Source: Rhodospirillales bacterium (GTDB taxonomy: Bacteria; Pseudomonadota; Alphaproteobacteria; Rhodospirillales; Defluviicoccaceae). From it: a stretch of DNA of 45,224 bases. The stretch covers positions 1 to 45,224 of the forward strand of contig JAEULG010000004.1 of NCBI GenBank assembly GCA_016793875.1, given 5' to 3'. The stretch's first letter is position 1, and each line of letters starts with the position of its first letter. The position numbers were made by a program, and so were the translations under genes. The notes under the pieces are model-generated. The model searched no databases. It was given only the letters and a program-made list of their open reading frames with translations, and was not told where the DNA came from. Of this stretch, positions 11,551 through 20,412 are shown piece by piece.

Positions 11551-12768
11551 ATGACCGCAACTTCCAATTCCCCGCTGCCGCTCGCCGGCATCCGCGTCAT
11601 CGACGTCGCGACGGTGATCGCCGCGCCCTATTGCGCCGGCATCCTCGGCGAGTTCGGCGCCGAGGTGCTGAAGGTGGAACATCCCATCGGCGGCGATGCC
11701 TGCCGGCGGTTCGGTACCCCGACCAGCCGCGGCGACACCCTCACTTGGCTGTCGGAGGCGCGCAACAAGAAGTCGGTCACCATCGATCTGCATCGCAAGG
11801 AAGGCGTCGAGCTGTTCAAGCGGCTGGTCGCCGAGACCGACATCGTCTGCGAGAACTTCCGGCCGGGGACCCTGGAGAAGTGGGGCGTCGGCTGGGAGGT
11901 GCTGCGGGCAATCAACCCGCGGCTGATCATGCTGCGCCTTTCCGGCTACGGCCAGACCGGTCCCTACAAGGATCGTCCGGGTTTCGCCCGGATTGCCCAC
12001 GCCGTCGGCGGCCTCGCCTACCTTGCCGGCATGCCGAAGGGCACACCGGTGACGCCCGGCTCGACCACGCTCGGCGACTACATGAGCGGGCTCTATGGCT
12101 GCATCGGTGTGCTGCTGGCGCTGCGTCACCGCCAGAAGACGGGGCAAGGGCAGTATATCGATACCGCCCTCTACGAGAGTATTTTCCGCTGCACCGATGA
12201 ACTGGCACCCGCCTATGCGATGTACGGCACCGTACGCGAACGGCGCGGTCCGCACATTGAAAGCGGCTGTCCCTACGGGCACTTTCCCACCAAGGACGGC
12301 AAATGGGTGGCAATCGCGTGTACCACCGACAAGATGTTCGCGCGGCTGGCCAACGCCATGGGCCGGCCTGAGCTGGCGTCGTCCAGCCTCTACGGCGAGC
12401 AGAAGGCGCGGCTGGACAACCGCAGCGATGTCAATGAGATCGTCCGCGACTGGTGCGGCTCGCTCGACCGCGAGGCGCTGTTGGCCCGCTGCCACGCCCA
12501 CGATGCGCCCGCCGGACCGCTCAACAACATCGCCGACATCTTCGGCAACCGGCAGTTCCACGCCCGGCGCAACCTCGTCGCGTTCGATCTCGGCGACCAG
12601 GGCGAGACGGTGATCATTCCCAATGTCTTGCCCCGCCTGTCGGAGACGCCTGGGCGGATCGAGTCGCTGGGGCCGTCGCTGGGCCAGCATACCGACGCGG
12701 TCCTGGGTGACCTGCTCGGCTTATCAGAACAGGAGATCGCTTCCTTGCGGGAAAAGCGCGTGATCTGA
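11551..12768 (+). CDS. Class III (CaiB/BaiF) CoA transferase, SmtB-like
   Basis: A 405-residue paralogue of the preceding gene, beginning 31 bases after it and preceded by GAGGGAAA. The two share long near-identical motifs, such as [26 protein letters not shown] and SGYGQTGPY. Asp176 in GDYMSGLYG is the expected nucleophile and is kept, so both subunits keep the catalytic residue. Tandem paralogues of this kind suggest a heteromeric enzyme, as known for SmtAB. With the hydratase-like gene on the other side, the cluster could move CoA among succinate, malate, citramalate, mesaconate or itaconate. Which acids are used is not decided by the sequence. Translation ends in a conventional TGA with no obvious terminator downstream. 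Confidence 0.92.
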   Translation: MTATSNSPLPLAGIRVIDVATVIAAPYCAGILGEFGAEVLKVEHPIGGDACRRFGTPTSRGDTLTWLSEARNKKSVTIDLHRKEGVELFKRLVAETDIVCENFRPGTLEKWGVGWEVLRAINPRLIMLRLSGYGQTGPYKDRPGFARIAHAVGGLAYLAGMPKGTPVTPGSTTLGDYMSGLYGCIGVLLALRHRQKTGQGQYIDTALYESIFRCTDELAPAYAMYGTVRERRGPHIESGCPYGHFPTKDGKWVAIACTTDKMFARLANAMGRPELASSSLYGEQKARLDNRSDVNEIVRDWCGSLDREALLARCHAHDAPAGPLNNIADIFGNRQFHARRNLVAFDLGDQGETVIIPNVLPRLSETPGRIESLGPSLGQHTDAVLGDLLGLSEQEIASLREKRVI

Positions 12769-12808
12769 CCTCGCGCGGCACTGTCGGCGACATCGGCTGA
12801 GGCCCGCC

Positions 12809-13291
12809 TTACGGCACCTGATGCGTGCTCAGGTCTGAGGCAAACGGAAGTGCACCTTCACGCGGCGACGGCCGGATCGGCAATGCCGGTGATCCCAGCG
12901 GCGGCCAGCCATCTGCCGGCTGCCCATAACCCCGGAAACCTGGAACGGTGAGCGCGGGCGAAAGCGGCGGAACCGGGTTGGCCCGCTGTTCGATCGCTCT
13001 GATGAACTCGGCGACGCAGTCGCGGACACGCGCTTCCTGCAGCGGCTCGCAGTCGAAGCTTACGCCGTGCAGGGTCAGCTCGGTCGCGTCGTGCGCGGGC
13101 TCGCTGAGGATGATGGCCACGCGCACCGGACAGAGGGCCGGCGGCGCCGGCAGCACCCTCTCTTGGCCGGCAATGCGCGTCTGCGCTACCCCGGAGATCG
13201 TCCACCCCAGGTCGGAAAAGGCCGCCAGACAGACTGCGTGGGCCTGCCTTTGCGGTAGATTAACGATGATCGTCACGCGAAACCTCGACAT
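12809..13291 (-). CDS. Hypothetical protein
   Basis: A 160-residue protein of no family I recognise. It starts MSRFRVTIIVNLPQRQ, with GAGGGG just before the ATG. An upstream TTG/ATG extension is possible but lacks a ribosome site. The N-terminal 100 residues look like an alpha/beta fold (alternating hydrophobic strands such as RVTIIVNL and CPVRVAIILSE), while residues 105-160 are Pro/Gly-rich and probably flexible. It has no signal peptide or membrane segment. Cysteines are few (three), and no catalytic motif stands out. It is convergent with the second CoA transferase, and its 5' side carries the inverted repeats at 13339-13378. Codon bias is typical of the window. Confidence 0.55.
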   Translation of the reverse strand: MSRFRVTIIVNLPQRQAHAVCLAAFSDLGWTISGVAQTRIAGQERVLPAPPALCPVRVAIILSEPAHDATELTLHGVSFDCEPLQEARVRDCVAEFIRAIEQRANPVPPLSPALTVPGFRGYGQPADGWPPLGSPALPIRPSPREGALPFASDLSTHQVP

Positions 13292-13338
13292 GCCCCCTCT
13301 CACGCCCAGGCACAACAAATCCCGCTGCTTTTATATGG

Positions 13339-13378
13339 GTACTTGGCTGATCCCAAGTGTCGTCACACAGCCAAGTAC
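13339..13378. repeat. 11-base inverted repeat with a third internal copy
   Basis: GTACTTGGCTG (13339-13349) is the exact reverse complement of CAGCCAAGTAC (13368-13378), separated by 18 bases. Inside the loop, CCAAGT at 13353-13358 can also pair with ACTTGG of the left arm, so two exclusive hairpins are possible. The element lies in relatively AT-rich DNA upstream of the minus-strand orphan gene. Confidence 0.7.
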
Positions 13379-13577
13379 GCCATTCCGCGAGTTCAAGGGC
13401 GGAGTATTGCGACGTCGGGTTGGTGTCGCAATAGTTTTTATCTCATCCAATTGATGCGGCCTCTTGTTCGGACTGTGGATCTTTGTCGCTGCTATCGCCC
13501 ATCGTCGTCTCGGCGCGGCGCGCTGTAACCGCCATCGCGCATCGATCAAGGGGGATGCAAACGGCTGCCGATGCCCT

Positions 13578-13583
13578 TAGATT
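13578..13583 (+). promoter_or_regulatory. Candidate -10 box of 6S RNA
   Basis: TAGATT lies about ten bases before the predicted 5' end of the 6S RNA. No good -35 match was found at the expected distance, so this is a weak call. Confidence 0.3.
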
Positions 13584-13593
13584 AGGGCTGGGC

Positions 13594-13746
13594 GGGGCTG
13601 TGGGGTGCGTCCAGGCCCATGCGTCCCTCCGGCCAACAGTGACCCTGAGGGAGCTGTCCCTGCCGGGCTTGAGGGCTCGGCAACACGGCGCCCACCTGCG
13701 CGAGCAGGCCAGAGAGGATCACCAGGCCGACGGCCACTGCGGCTCC
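13594..13746 (+). ncRNA. ssrS: 6S RNA
   Basis: A non-coding, GC-rich stretch of about 153 bases lies 57 bases ahead of 5-formyl-THF cyclo-ligase, the classical place of 6S RNA in proteobacteria. The ends pair: GGGGCTG-TGG (13594-13603) with CCA...CGGCTCC (13734-13746), with wobbles. The 3' half follows the order of motifs seen in E. coli 6S RNA (an ACAC...CACCTG hairpin, then GGATCACCAGGCCGACGG), and the 5' half contains GTGACCCTGAGGG, like the AGTCCCCTGAG region. 6S RNA mimics an open promoter and binds the housekeeping RNA polymerase in stationary phase. The exact ends are approximate. Confidence 0.75.
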
Positions 13747-13803
13747 GCCTTCCCATCCGCCGGGGGCCGGCGCTGCAAATCTGCGGGTATCTCAGGGAAA
13801 CGC

Positions 13804-14430
13804 ATGTCACTCGAACAGCCGTCAGCACCGGTTGAGGAGCGCAAGCGTGGTTTGCGCCGGCGGATGCGGGCGATGCGCCTCGTCGCCGATCAGAAGGAGG
13901 GGCCGGACGCGGCGTTGGCGGTTGCGCGGCTTGCGGTGCCCCGTCATGACGAACTCGGGCTGGCGGCCGGAGCGGTGGTCGCCGGCTATTGGCCCATCGC
14001 GACCGAGCTCGATGTGCGCCCGCTGATGGCCCGGCTGGAGGCGATCGGTATCGCCTGCGCGCTACCGGCGATCGAACCGGGCTGCGACGTGCTGGTGTTC
14101 CGCCGCTGGCGTCCGGGCGAGGGGCTGATTCCGGGCATCTTCGAAACCATGCAGCCGCCGGCGAGCGCTGCGATTGTCGTTCCCGATGCGTTGCTGGTAC
14201 CGTTGCTGGCAGTCGATCGTGCCGGCCGGCGGCTGGGGCACGGCCGAGGCTGGTACGACCGGACGCTGGCGGCGTTGCGGCACGCAGCCGGCAGGCCCGG
14301 GGTTCCTGCGGCGGTCGGCGTCGGGTTCGCTGCTCAGGTCATCGGGCAGGTACCGGTCAACGGCAACGATCAGCCGGTGGACTGGATCCTTACTGGCCAA
14401 ACGCTGATGCGGTGCGAGCGCCGTCCGTAG
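13804..14430 (+). CDS. 5-formyltetrahydrofolate cyclo-ligase
   Basis: A 208-residue enzyme that converts 5-formyl-THF to 5,10-methenyl-THF with ATP in folate one-carbon metabolism. The N-terminal basic helix KRGLRRRMRAMR and the family signature LGHGRGWYDRTLA (near residue 145) are clear. The central part has YWPIATELDVRPLM and ALLVPLLAVDRAGRRLG. A longer open frame upstream runs through the 6S RNA and is not coding. ATG at 13804 has AGGGAAA upstream and fits the normal family length. The gene follows 6S RNA and precedes the YmdB-type phosphoesterase by 37 bases. Both associations are common in alphaproteobacteria. Confidence 0.95.
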   Translation: MSLEQPSAPVEERKRGLRRRMRAMRLVADQKEGPDAALAVARLAVPRHDELGLAAGAVVAGYWPIATELDVRPLMARLEAIGIACALPAIEPGCDVLVFRRWRPGEGLIPGIFETMQPPASAAIVVPDALLVPLLAVDRAGRRLGHGRGWYDRTLAALRHAAGRPGVPAAVGVGFAAQVIGQVPVNGNDQPVDWILTGQTLMRCERRP

Positions 14431-14467
14431 CGCCGCCGGTTTTCCCGCGCACAAGAGGTCCCTGCGA

Positions 14468-15280
14468 ATGAAGCTCCTTTACTGTGGCGATGTCGTCGGC
14501 CGCGCCGGCCGGAGAGCGGTGTGCGACCGCATGCCGCAACTGCGCCGCCACCTTGGCCTCGACTTCGTCGTCGTCAATGGCGAGAACGCTGCGCACGGCT
14601 TCGGCATCAGCCCCGAGATCTGCCGCGAGTTCTACGATGCGGGCGTCGATGTCCTTACCACCGGTAATCACGCCTGGGACCGGCGCGAGATCATCGACTA
14701 TATCGCCGGCGACGACCGGCTGCTGCGGCCGCTGAACTATCCCGAAGGGACACCCGGGCTCGGTGCCAATGTCTACCCAACCACCGACAACCGGCGGGTG
14801 ATGGTCCTCCAGGTCATGGGCCGGTTGTTCATGGATCCCCTCGATGATCCGTTCGCCGCCGCCGAGCGGGCCCTGCGCAACCACCGCCTCGGCTCCTCCG
14901 TCGATTGCATCATCGCCGACATCCATGCCGAGGCGACCAGCGAGAAGATGGCGATGGGACACACCCTTGACGGTCGCGTCAGCCTCGTTGCCGGCACCCA
15001 CAGCCATGTACCGACGGCCGATGCGCATATCTTGCGTGGCGGTACGGCATACATCACGGACATCGGTATGTGCGGCGACTACGACTCGGTCATCGGCATG
15101 GAGAAACGGACTGCCATCGCTCGCTTCGTTTCGAAGCTGCCGGGCGGGCGTCTGGAGCCAGCCGAGGGAGAAGCAACGTTGTGCGCGGTCTATGTCGAGA
15201 CCGACGATGAGACCGGCCTCGCCCGGCATGTCGCGCCATTGCGTGTCGGCGGCCGGCTGAGCCCGATGTGGCCGGCGTGA
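14468..15280 (+). CDS. YmdB/TIGR00282 family metallophosphoesterase
   Basis: A 270-residue cytoplasmic calcineurin-like phosphoesterase. Metal-binding motifs are visible in order: CGDVVGRAGR (Asp8), VVNGENAAHGFGI (Asn/Glu near 40), TTGNHAWDRREI (His near 75) and AGTHSHVPTADAHIL (His near 178-180). The family hydrolyses 2',3'-cyclic nucleotides or cAMP in vitro (YmdB of Bacillus); the in-cell substrate in proteobacteria is not settled. The start ATG at 14468 has AGAGG about ten bases upstream. It is probably co-transcribed with the cyclo-ligase gene. In related genomes it often leads directly into yebC, but here a cytochrome gene intervenes. Confidence 0.93.
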   Translation: MKLLYCGDVVGRAGRRAVCDRMPQLRRHLGLDFVVVNGENAAHGFGISPEICREFYDAGVDVLTTGNHAWDRREIIDYIAGDDRLLRPLNYPEGTPGLGANVYPTTDNRRVMVLQVMGRLFMDPLDDPFAAAERALRNHRLGSSVDCIIADIHAEATSEKMAMGHTLDGRVSLVAGTHSHVPTADAHILRGGTAYITDIGMCGDYDSVIGMEKRTAIARFVSKLPGGRLEPAEGEATLCAVYVETDDETGLARHVAPLRVGGRLSPMWPA

Positions 15281-15589
15281 AGCCTATCGGGTAATTGCGC
15301 AGGAATGCGAGGGTGCCCCACGCTGGTCATTGACTGATGATGAGAGCGCGAATTGATATCAGGCTTATTCATTGTCGTCCGGACACCAGAAGAAACGTTG
15401 CCAGCAACGGTCCGCTAGAACCAGATCAATATGTGCGCCTGAAGGTAGCGAAAAGTCTGCTAACCTATTCTGGTATAAAATTATTCCACCACGTTGACCC
15501 AATCAGGACATTTACTCTATTCTGATATGGGGCAATCATGGCTTGCACAATCGCGGATTGTGGAGCGGCAGATTTGCGTGGTGGGACAA
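15281..15589. other. AT-richer intergenic region, no supportable gene
   Basis: This 309-base gap is clearly richer in A and T than the surroundings. A 62-codon open frame (15337-15525) has no ribosome site and an unconvincing composition. The only structure I can support is the candidate promoter at 15494-15523. Confidence 0.5.
15494..15523 (+). promoter_or_regulatory. Candidate promoter of the di-heme cytochrome gene
   Basis: TTGACC (15494-15499) and TATTCT (15518-15523), spaced by 18 bases, resemble sigma-70 boxes and lie 66 bases before the chosen start. Confidence 0.4.
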
Positions 15590-17260
15590 ATGTTTGTATC
15601 TCGTGCAATAACGAACCGCTTGCTGCGGTTATCGGTCTGCGGAGCAGTCGGCTTTGGCGTTGCAATGGTTGCCGATTCCGTTACAACCCAAGCACAAGAG
15701 GCGGGAGCGTTTTCCAGTGCGCTCGGGGCGGCAGCACCAAATCCGGCAGCCAACAGCGTAGCGCCATCATCGGTAAAGCTTCCGGGCAACACTCAGGATT
15801 ACTTCCGCAAGGTATTCCCCCTTTACCTGAGTGCGCCGCTGCCTGCCCGGATCTATAACCAGGGTGGCATTCCGAAATACGTGCCAATGCTTGAACTGGA
15901 CGGCAATCCTGTCGGAATTCTTGGATCGTTTCAGCCAGGAGGGAGCACCAGGACGGCCGATAACGCCTTTTTCAAGTCGCTCGGCACCAATGGCCGTGCT
16001 TGCATCACCTGCCACCAGCCGCCGAGCGGCATGAGTGTCAGCGTCCGCAACATCCAGGCACGCCTGCTGGCGACTGGGGGCCGCGATCCGATCTTCGCGC
16101 CGGTGGATGGCGCCAACTGCCCCAACCAGGTGAAGGCGGCGGACACGTCACCGTCGCTCTACCGCGGGCGCCGCGGCAAGGGCATCAAGGACTTCCGTCA
16201 GTCCCACTCGCTGCTGATCGAAAAGGGGCTGATCCGTATCTTCCTGCCGGTGAAGAACGTCGCCAGCGGCGGCGAGATCACGGTTCAGGTCGTCTCCGAT
16301 CCCACTACCTGCAATACCGATCCGGAATACAACCGCGATGATGCCGGCCGGCAGGTGATCTCCGTCTTCCGCCGTCCGTTGATGTCCGCCCACCTCGACT
16401 TCAAGACGACGACCGGCATCTTCCCGCCGTTCCCGCCGCCGACCGACAACGTCACGCCCAGCGGCAACGTCATGTGGGACGGTCGCGAACGCGATCTGTT
16501 CACTCAGGCGATCAGCGCCACTATGGGCCACGCCCAGGCCACGCGGCCGCCGACGCAGGCGCAGCTCGACCAGATCGTCGCCTTCGAGCGCGGAATCTTC
16601 AGCGCCCAGATCCACACCAATCGCGCCGGCATGCTCAACATCCGCGGCGCCTCGGGCGGGCCGATCGCCTTGTCACGCGAGCCCGCCGGCCAGTCGTTCA
16701 GCGGCCCGGTCTTCGACGAATATGCGGCGTGGAACACTTCCGACCAGGACCCGGCCCGCCTGTCAATCGCGCGCGGCGAGGCCATCTTCAACACCAAGAC
16801 CTTCGTCATCCAGGACGTCCGTGGCTTCAATAACATCGCTGGCAATCCCGTCGCCGGCGGAACATGCGCCACCTGCCATAACGTCAACCACGCCGGCAAC
16901 GACGTGCTGCGCCACTCCCAGAGAGACATCGGCGTCGGCCACGATCCGGCGTTCAACGGCGGGCCGGCGAAGGACCTGCCGATCTTCAAAGTTACCTGCA
17001 CCACCGGCGAGATCCCGTTTGCTGGCGGTAACACGCTGCTGACCAACGACCCCGGGCTGGCGATCATCACCGGCCGCTGCGTCGATATCGGCGCCACCAC
17101 GGTGCCAGGACTGCGGGCCCTGGCGGCGCGCGAGCCCTACTTCCACGACGGCTCGGCGAAGACGCTTGAGAAACTCGTCGACTTCTACAACGTGCGCTAC
17201 CAGATCGGCCTGACGCCGCAAGAGAAGCGGGACCTCGCGGCATTTCTCAGCGCTCTTTGA
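15590..17260 (+). CDS. Exported di-heme cytochrome c (cytochrome c peroxidase/MauG-like)
   Basis: A 556-residue protein with an N-terminal signal peptide (residues 1-36, hydrophobic core [14 protein letters not shown], ending TTQAQ) and two covalent heme sites, Cys138-Cys141-His142 (CITCH) and Cys426-Cys429-His430 (CATCH). The C-terminal part [19 protein letters not shown] is typical of di-heme peroxidases. At over 500 residues it is much longer than classical CcpA (about 330), so it belongs to the large MauG/CcpA-like relatives of unknown substrate. It should be periplasmic. Upstream ATG (15527) and TTG (15494) starts are possible, but ATG 15590 gives a proper signal peptide. It is flanked by a promoter-like site and a strong 3' hairpin, so it is probably transcribed alone. 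It sits between genes that are often adjacent (ymdB and yebC). Confidence 0.88.
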   Translation: MFVSRAITNRLLRLSVCGAVGFGVAMVADSVTTQAQEAGAFSSALGAAAPNPAANSVAPSSVKLPGNTQDYFRKVFPLYLSAPLPARIYNQGGIPKYVPMLELDGNPVGILGSFQPGGSTRTADNAFFKSLGTNGRACITCHQPPSGMSVSVRNIQARLLATGGRDPIFAPVDGANCPNQVKAADTSPSLYRGRRGKGIKDFRQSHSLLIEKGLIRIFLPVKNVASGGEITVQVVSDPTTCNTDPEYNRDDAGRQVISVFRRPLMSAHLDFKTTTGIFPPFPPPTDNVTPSGNVMWDGRERDLFTQAISATMGHAQATRPPTQAQLDQIVAFERGIFSAQIHTNRAGMLNIRGASGGPIALSREPAGQSFSGPVFDEYAAWNTSDQDPARLSIARGEAIFNTKTFVIQDVRGFNNIAGNPVAGGTCATCHNVNHAGNDVLRHSQRDIGVGHDPAFNGGPAKDLPIFKVTCTTGEIPFAGGNTLLTNDPGLAIITGRCVDIGATTVPGLRALAAREPYFHDGSAKTLEKLVDFYNVRYQIGLTPQEKRDLAAFLSAL

Positions 17261-17271
17261 GCAGGGCGTGT

Positions 17272-17304
17272 GCCCGGTGCACCGCGTCTGGCGGTGCATC
17301 GGGC
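17272..17304 (+). terminator. Strong hairpin after the di-heme cytochrome gene
   Basis: GCCCGGTGCACCGC (17272-17285) pairs with GCGGTGCATCGGGC (17291-17304) over 14 base pairs with one G-T wobble and a five-base loop, eleven bases after the stop. No T-run follows, so it is terminator-like, not canonical. Confidence 0.5.
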
Positions 17305-17432
17305 GCGGAAGGCAGGCAGTCGCGAGGCCGCCGGTCACACCCGGGTGTTGCGCGGCGGGCGGCGATGGTGGATGTTTTTCCCGAGTTCCATCGCAACTTC
17401 ACCACTACCTTCGATCAACCAGCATCGCTGCC

Positions 17433-18182
17433 ATGGCCGGCCATTCCCAATTCAAGAACATCATGTATCGCAAGGGCGCGCAGGACGCGAAGCGCGCCAA
17501 GGCCTTCACCAAGCTCATTCGCGAACTGACGGTGGCGGCGCGCGCCGGCTTGCCCGACCCCGCGGCAAACCCCCGGTTGCGCTCGGCGGTCATCGCCGCC
17601 CGCGACGCCAACATGCCGAAGGACACCATCGAGCGGGCTATCAGGCGGGGTGCCGGCGGCGAGGGCGGCGAGCAGTACGAGGAGGTACGCTACGAGGGTT
17701 ACGGCCCGGGGGGCGTTGCTCTCATCGTCGAGGCGCTCACCGACAACCGCAACCGCACCGCCAGCGAGGTGCGCACCGCCTTCGGCAAGCATGGTGGGAC
17801 CCTCGGCGAGAGTGGCAGTGTTGCTTTCATGTTCGAGCGCGTCGGCCTGATCCAGTACCCCGCGTCGGTTGCCGACAGCGAGGCCATGTTCGATGCCGCC
17901 CTGGAGACCGGGGCCGATGACGTCGTCTCCGCCGACAGCGGCCACGAGATCTATTGTGCGCCCGATGATCTCAGCACCGTGCGCGACGGTCTGGAGCAGC
18001 GATTCGGCGCGGCGCAGGCGGCGCGGCTCGACTGGCGGCCACGCAATCAGGTGCCGATCGACGAGGATGCCGCCACCTCCCTGTTCAAGCTGCTCGATGC
18101 GCTCGATGACAGCGACGATGTTCAGCGTGTGGCTGCCAATTTCGACGTTGCGGATGCCGTCCTGGAACGGATCAGCCGCTGA
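17433..18182 (+). CDS. yebC: YebC/PmpR family protein
   Basis: A 249-residue protein of the YebC family, known as a DNA-binding regulator (PmpR) and, in more recent work on relatives, as a factor helping ribosomes through difficult peptide stretches. The N-terminus [20 protein letters not shown] is the family signature (usually MAGHSKWANI), followed by [17 protein letters not shown] and [19 protein letters not shown]. The open frame extends upstream, but ATG at 17433 begins the conserved signature exactly. The gene precedes ruvC by 15 bases, the usual order in proteobacteria. It is cytoplasmic, of normal length, with no irregularity. Confidence 0.96.
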   Translation: MAGHSQFKNIMYRKGAQDAKRAKAFTKLIRELTVAARAGLPDPAANPRLRSAVIAARDANMPKDTIERAIRRGAGGEGGEQYEEVRYEGYGPGGVALIVEALTDNRNRTASEVRTAFGKHGGTLGESGSVAFMFERVGLIQYPASVADSEAMFDAALETGADDVVSADSGHEIYCAPDDLSTVRDGLEQRFGAAQAARLDWRPRNQVPIDEDAATSLFKLLDALDDSDDVQRVAANFDVADAVLERISR

Positions 18183-18197
18183 ACCGCTGCCGGCCGG

Positions 18198-18722
18198 GTG
18201 CGGCCGGCAGTGAGGCTGCTTGGCCTCGATCCCGGTTTGGGGACGACGGGCTGGGGGGTGATCGACTTCGACCGCGGCCGCCTCGCTTTCGTCGCCTGCG
18301 GTGCCGTCACGACCGACAGCGCGCGGCCGCTGGCGGCCCGTCTGGTGCAGCTGGCCAGCGGTCTGGAAGCAGTGCTGGAAGCGTATGGCCCGGACGAGGC
18401 GGCGGTGGAGGAGACATTCGTCAACCGCAACGCCGTCTCGACCCTGCGGCTGGGACAGGCGCGCGGCATCGCGCTGCTGGTGCCGGCGCGCGCCGGCCTG
18501 CCGGTGGCCGAATACCTGCCGAATCTGGTGAAGAAGACGGTGGTTGGAACAGGCCATGCGGCCAAGCAGCAGGTGCAGATGATGGTGGGAGTGCTGCTTC
18601 CCGGTGCACGCTCGCACAGCGCCGATGCCGCCGACGCCCTCGCCGTTGCCATTTGCCATGCCCATCACCGCGGCGCGGCGCGGCTGGCGGCGCGCCATCC
18701 CCCGGGAGGGGTACCGCGATGA
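18198..18722 (+). CDS. ruvC: Crossover junction endodeoxyribonuclease RuvC
   Basis: A 174-residue Holliday-junction resolvase. Acidic active-site residues are visible: Asp11 in [13 protein letters not shown], Glu71/Glu72 in VEETFVNRN, and the Asp pair in [15 protein letters not shown]. It nicks four-way junctions symmetrically, guided by RuvAB. GTG at 18198 gives the usual short leader before the first strand; a second GTG at 18210 is also possible. The stop overlaps the ruvA start (ATGA), indicating translational coupling. Confidence 0.97.
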   Translation: MRPAVRLLGLDPGLGTTGWGVIDFDRGRLAFVACGAVTTDSARPLAARLVQLASGLEAVLEAYGPDEAAVEETFVNRNAVSTLRLGQARGIALLVPARAGLPVAEYLPNLVKKTVVGTGHAAKQQVQMMVGVLLPGARSHSADAADALAVAICHAHHRGAARLAARHPPGGVPR

Positions 18723-19333
18723 TCGCCAAGCTGACCGGACGGCTCGACAGTACCGGCGACGGCCAGGCGGTTGTCGATGTCGGTGGCGTTGGCTACCTGG
18801 TGTTCTGCCCAACGCGGACCCTCGCCCGTCTGCAACCCGGCGAGACGGTGGTGCTGCTGATCGAAACGCAGGTGCGCGAGGACGGCATCAACCTCTACGG
18901 CTTTATCGACGCCGCCGAGCGCCACTGGTTCCGCCTTCTGCTCGGCGTCCAGGGGGTCGGCCCACGCGTCGCCCTGGCCATCCTCAGCGTGCTGCCGCCG
19001 CGCGAGCTGATGTTGGCGATTGCAGCCGGCGACCGCGCGGCGCTGGCGCGCGCCGTCGGCGTCGGCGCCCGCCTCGCTGCCCGCCTCGCCAGCGAGCTGA
19101 AAGACAAAGTGGCGGCGGCTCCGGCGCCGGAAGCACCCGGGGAGCCGCTGACCGTCGCCGTCGCCGGTGCTTCCGCCGAGGCAGTCTCGGCGCTGGTCAA
19201 TCTCGGCTTCCGTCCGGTCGAGGCCCACGCCGCTGTCGCCGCTGCGGCGGCCACGCTCGGTGCTGAAGCTGCTGTCGAGGCGCTGATCCGCGGCGGTCTC
19301 GCCGAGCTCGGCAGCCGCGAGCCCCTGCGGTGA
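18719..19333 (+). CDS. ruvA: Holliday junction branch migration subunit RuvA
   Basis: A 204-residue tetrameric junction-binding protein. The N-terminal OB-fold domain ([23 protein letters not shown]) is followed by helix-hairpin-helix segments with [16 protein letters not shown] and [17 protein letters not shown]. An Ala/Pro-rich linker near residue 140 leads to a C-terminal three-helix domain that contacts RuvB. ATG 18719 overlaps the ruvC stop by four bases. Its own stop overlaps the ruvB GTG start, so ruvC, ruvA and ruvB are tightly coupled. Confidence 0.97.
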   Translation: MIAKLTGRLDSTGDGQAVVDVGGVGYLVFCPTRTLARLQPGETVVLLIETQVREDGINLYGFIDAAERHWFRLLLGVQGVGPRVALAILSVLPPRELMLAIAAGDRAALARAVGVGARLAARLASELKDKVAAAPAPEAPGEPLTVAVAGASAEAVSALVNLGFRPVEAHAAVAAAAATLGAEAAVEALIRGGLAELGSREPLR

Positions 19334-20412
19334 GCATCACCGACGGCAGCGAGGCTGCGGCCGGCCGGGCGCTGCTCGATGCCGGCCGGCGCGAGGGCGA
19401 CGGTGCCGAAGTACGGCTGCGGCCGGTCTCCCTCGACGACTTCGTCGGCCAGCGCGCCAGCTGCCAGAACCTGCGGGTGTTCGTCCAGGCGGCGCTCGGG
19501 AGGGGAGAGGCGCTCGACCACGTGTTGCTGCACGGACCGCCCGGGCTTGGCAAGACCACCCTTGCGCAGATCGTCGCCCATGAGCTTGGCGCCGGCTTTC
19601 GCGCCACCTCCGGACCCGTGGTTGCCCGGCCCGGCGATCTTGCGGCGATTCTCACCAACCTCGAGCCGCGCGATGTGCTGTTCATCGACGAGATCCACCG
19701 CCTGGGCCCAGCCGTGGAAGAGATCCTCTATCCGGCGATGGAGGACGGCAAGCTCGACCTGATCATCGGCGAAGGGCCGGCGGCGCGGTCCATCCGCATC
19801 GATCTGCCGGCGTTCACGCTGGTCGGCGCGACTACCCGCGCCGGGCTGATCTCGACGCCGCTACGCGAGCGATTCGGCATTCCGCTGCGCCTCGAGTTCT
19901 ACGGCGTCGACGACTTGCGGCAGATCGTCCAGCGCGGCGGCGGCCTTCTCGGGGTGCCTCTTGCCGAGGATGGCGCCCATGAGATTGCGGCGCGGGCGCG
20001 GGGAACGCCGCGCGTGGCGGTGCGGCTGCTGCGCCGGGTGCGCGACTTCGCTGCGGTGGCCGGTGCCCGTTGCATCGACCGCGCCGTCGCGGATGCGGCG
20101 CTGCTGCGGCTGGAGGTGGATCACGCCGGCCTCGATGCCGCCGACCGCCGCTATCTGCGCTGCATCGCGGAGTTCTACGGTGGCGGGCCGGTGGGGGTAG
20201 AAACGCTGGCGGCGGCCCTCGCCGAGGAGCGCGACACCATCGAGGATGTGATCGAGCCGTATCTCATCCAGCAGGGGCTGCTGCAGCGGACGCCGCGCGG
20301 CCGGCTGCTCGCCGGGGCGGCATGGCGTCATCTTGGCCTGCCCGAACCGCCGGCGCCGATGCCACCAATTCCCTCTCCCCAGCTCAGGTTGCGAATCGAC
20401 GATGACGGCTGA
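19330..20412 (+). CDS. ruvB: Holliday junction branch migration ATPase RuvB
   Basis: A 360-residue AAA+ motor that drives branch migration with RuvA. The Walker A motif is [12 protein letters not shown], Walker B is FIDEIHRL, and the sensor region [18 protein letters not shown] is intact. The N-terminal [11 protein letters not shown] is the typical RuvB entry, and the C-terminal winged-helix DNA-binding domain ends with [19 protein letters not shown] at 19330 lies in a GTGA overlap with the ruvA stop. The C-terminus overlaps the next start by 11 bases. Length is normal. Confidence 0.98.
   Translation: MSITDGSEAAAGRALLDAGRREGDGAEVRLRPVSLDDFVGQRASCQNLRVFVQAALGRGEALDHVLLHGPPGLGKTTLAQIVAHELGAGFRATSGPVVARPGDLAAILTNLEPRDVLFIDEIHRLGPAVEEILYPAMEDGKLDLIIGEGPAARSIRIDLPAFTLVGATTRAGLISTPLRERFGIPLRLEFYGVDDLRQIVQRGGGLLGVPLAEDGAHEIAARARGTPRVAVRLLRRVRDFAAVAGARCIDRAVADAALLRLEVDHAGLDAADRRYLRCIAEFYGGGPVGVETLAAALAEERDTIEDVIEPYLIQQGLLQRTPRGRLLAGAAWRHLGLPEPPAPMPPIPSPQLRLRIDDDG

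Noticed and set aside
15337..15525. 62-codon open frame before the di-heme cytochrome
   Set aside because: It has no ribosome site, lies in AT-richer DNA that looks like a promoter region, and has no recognisable protein pattern.
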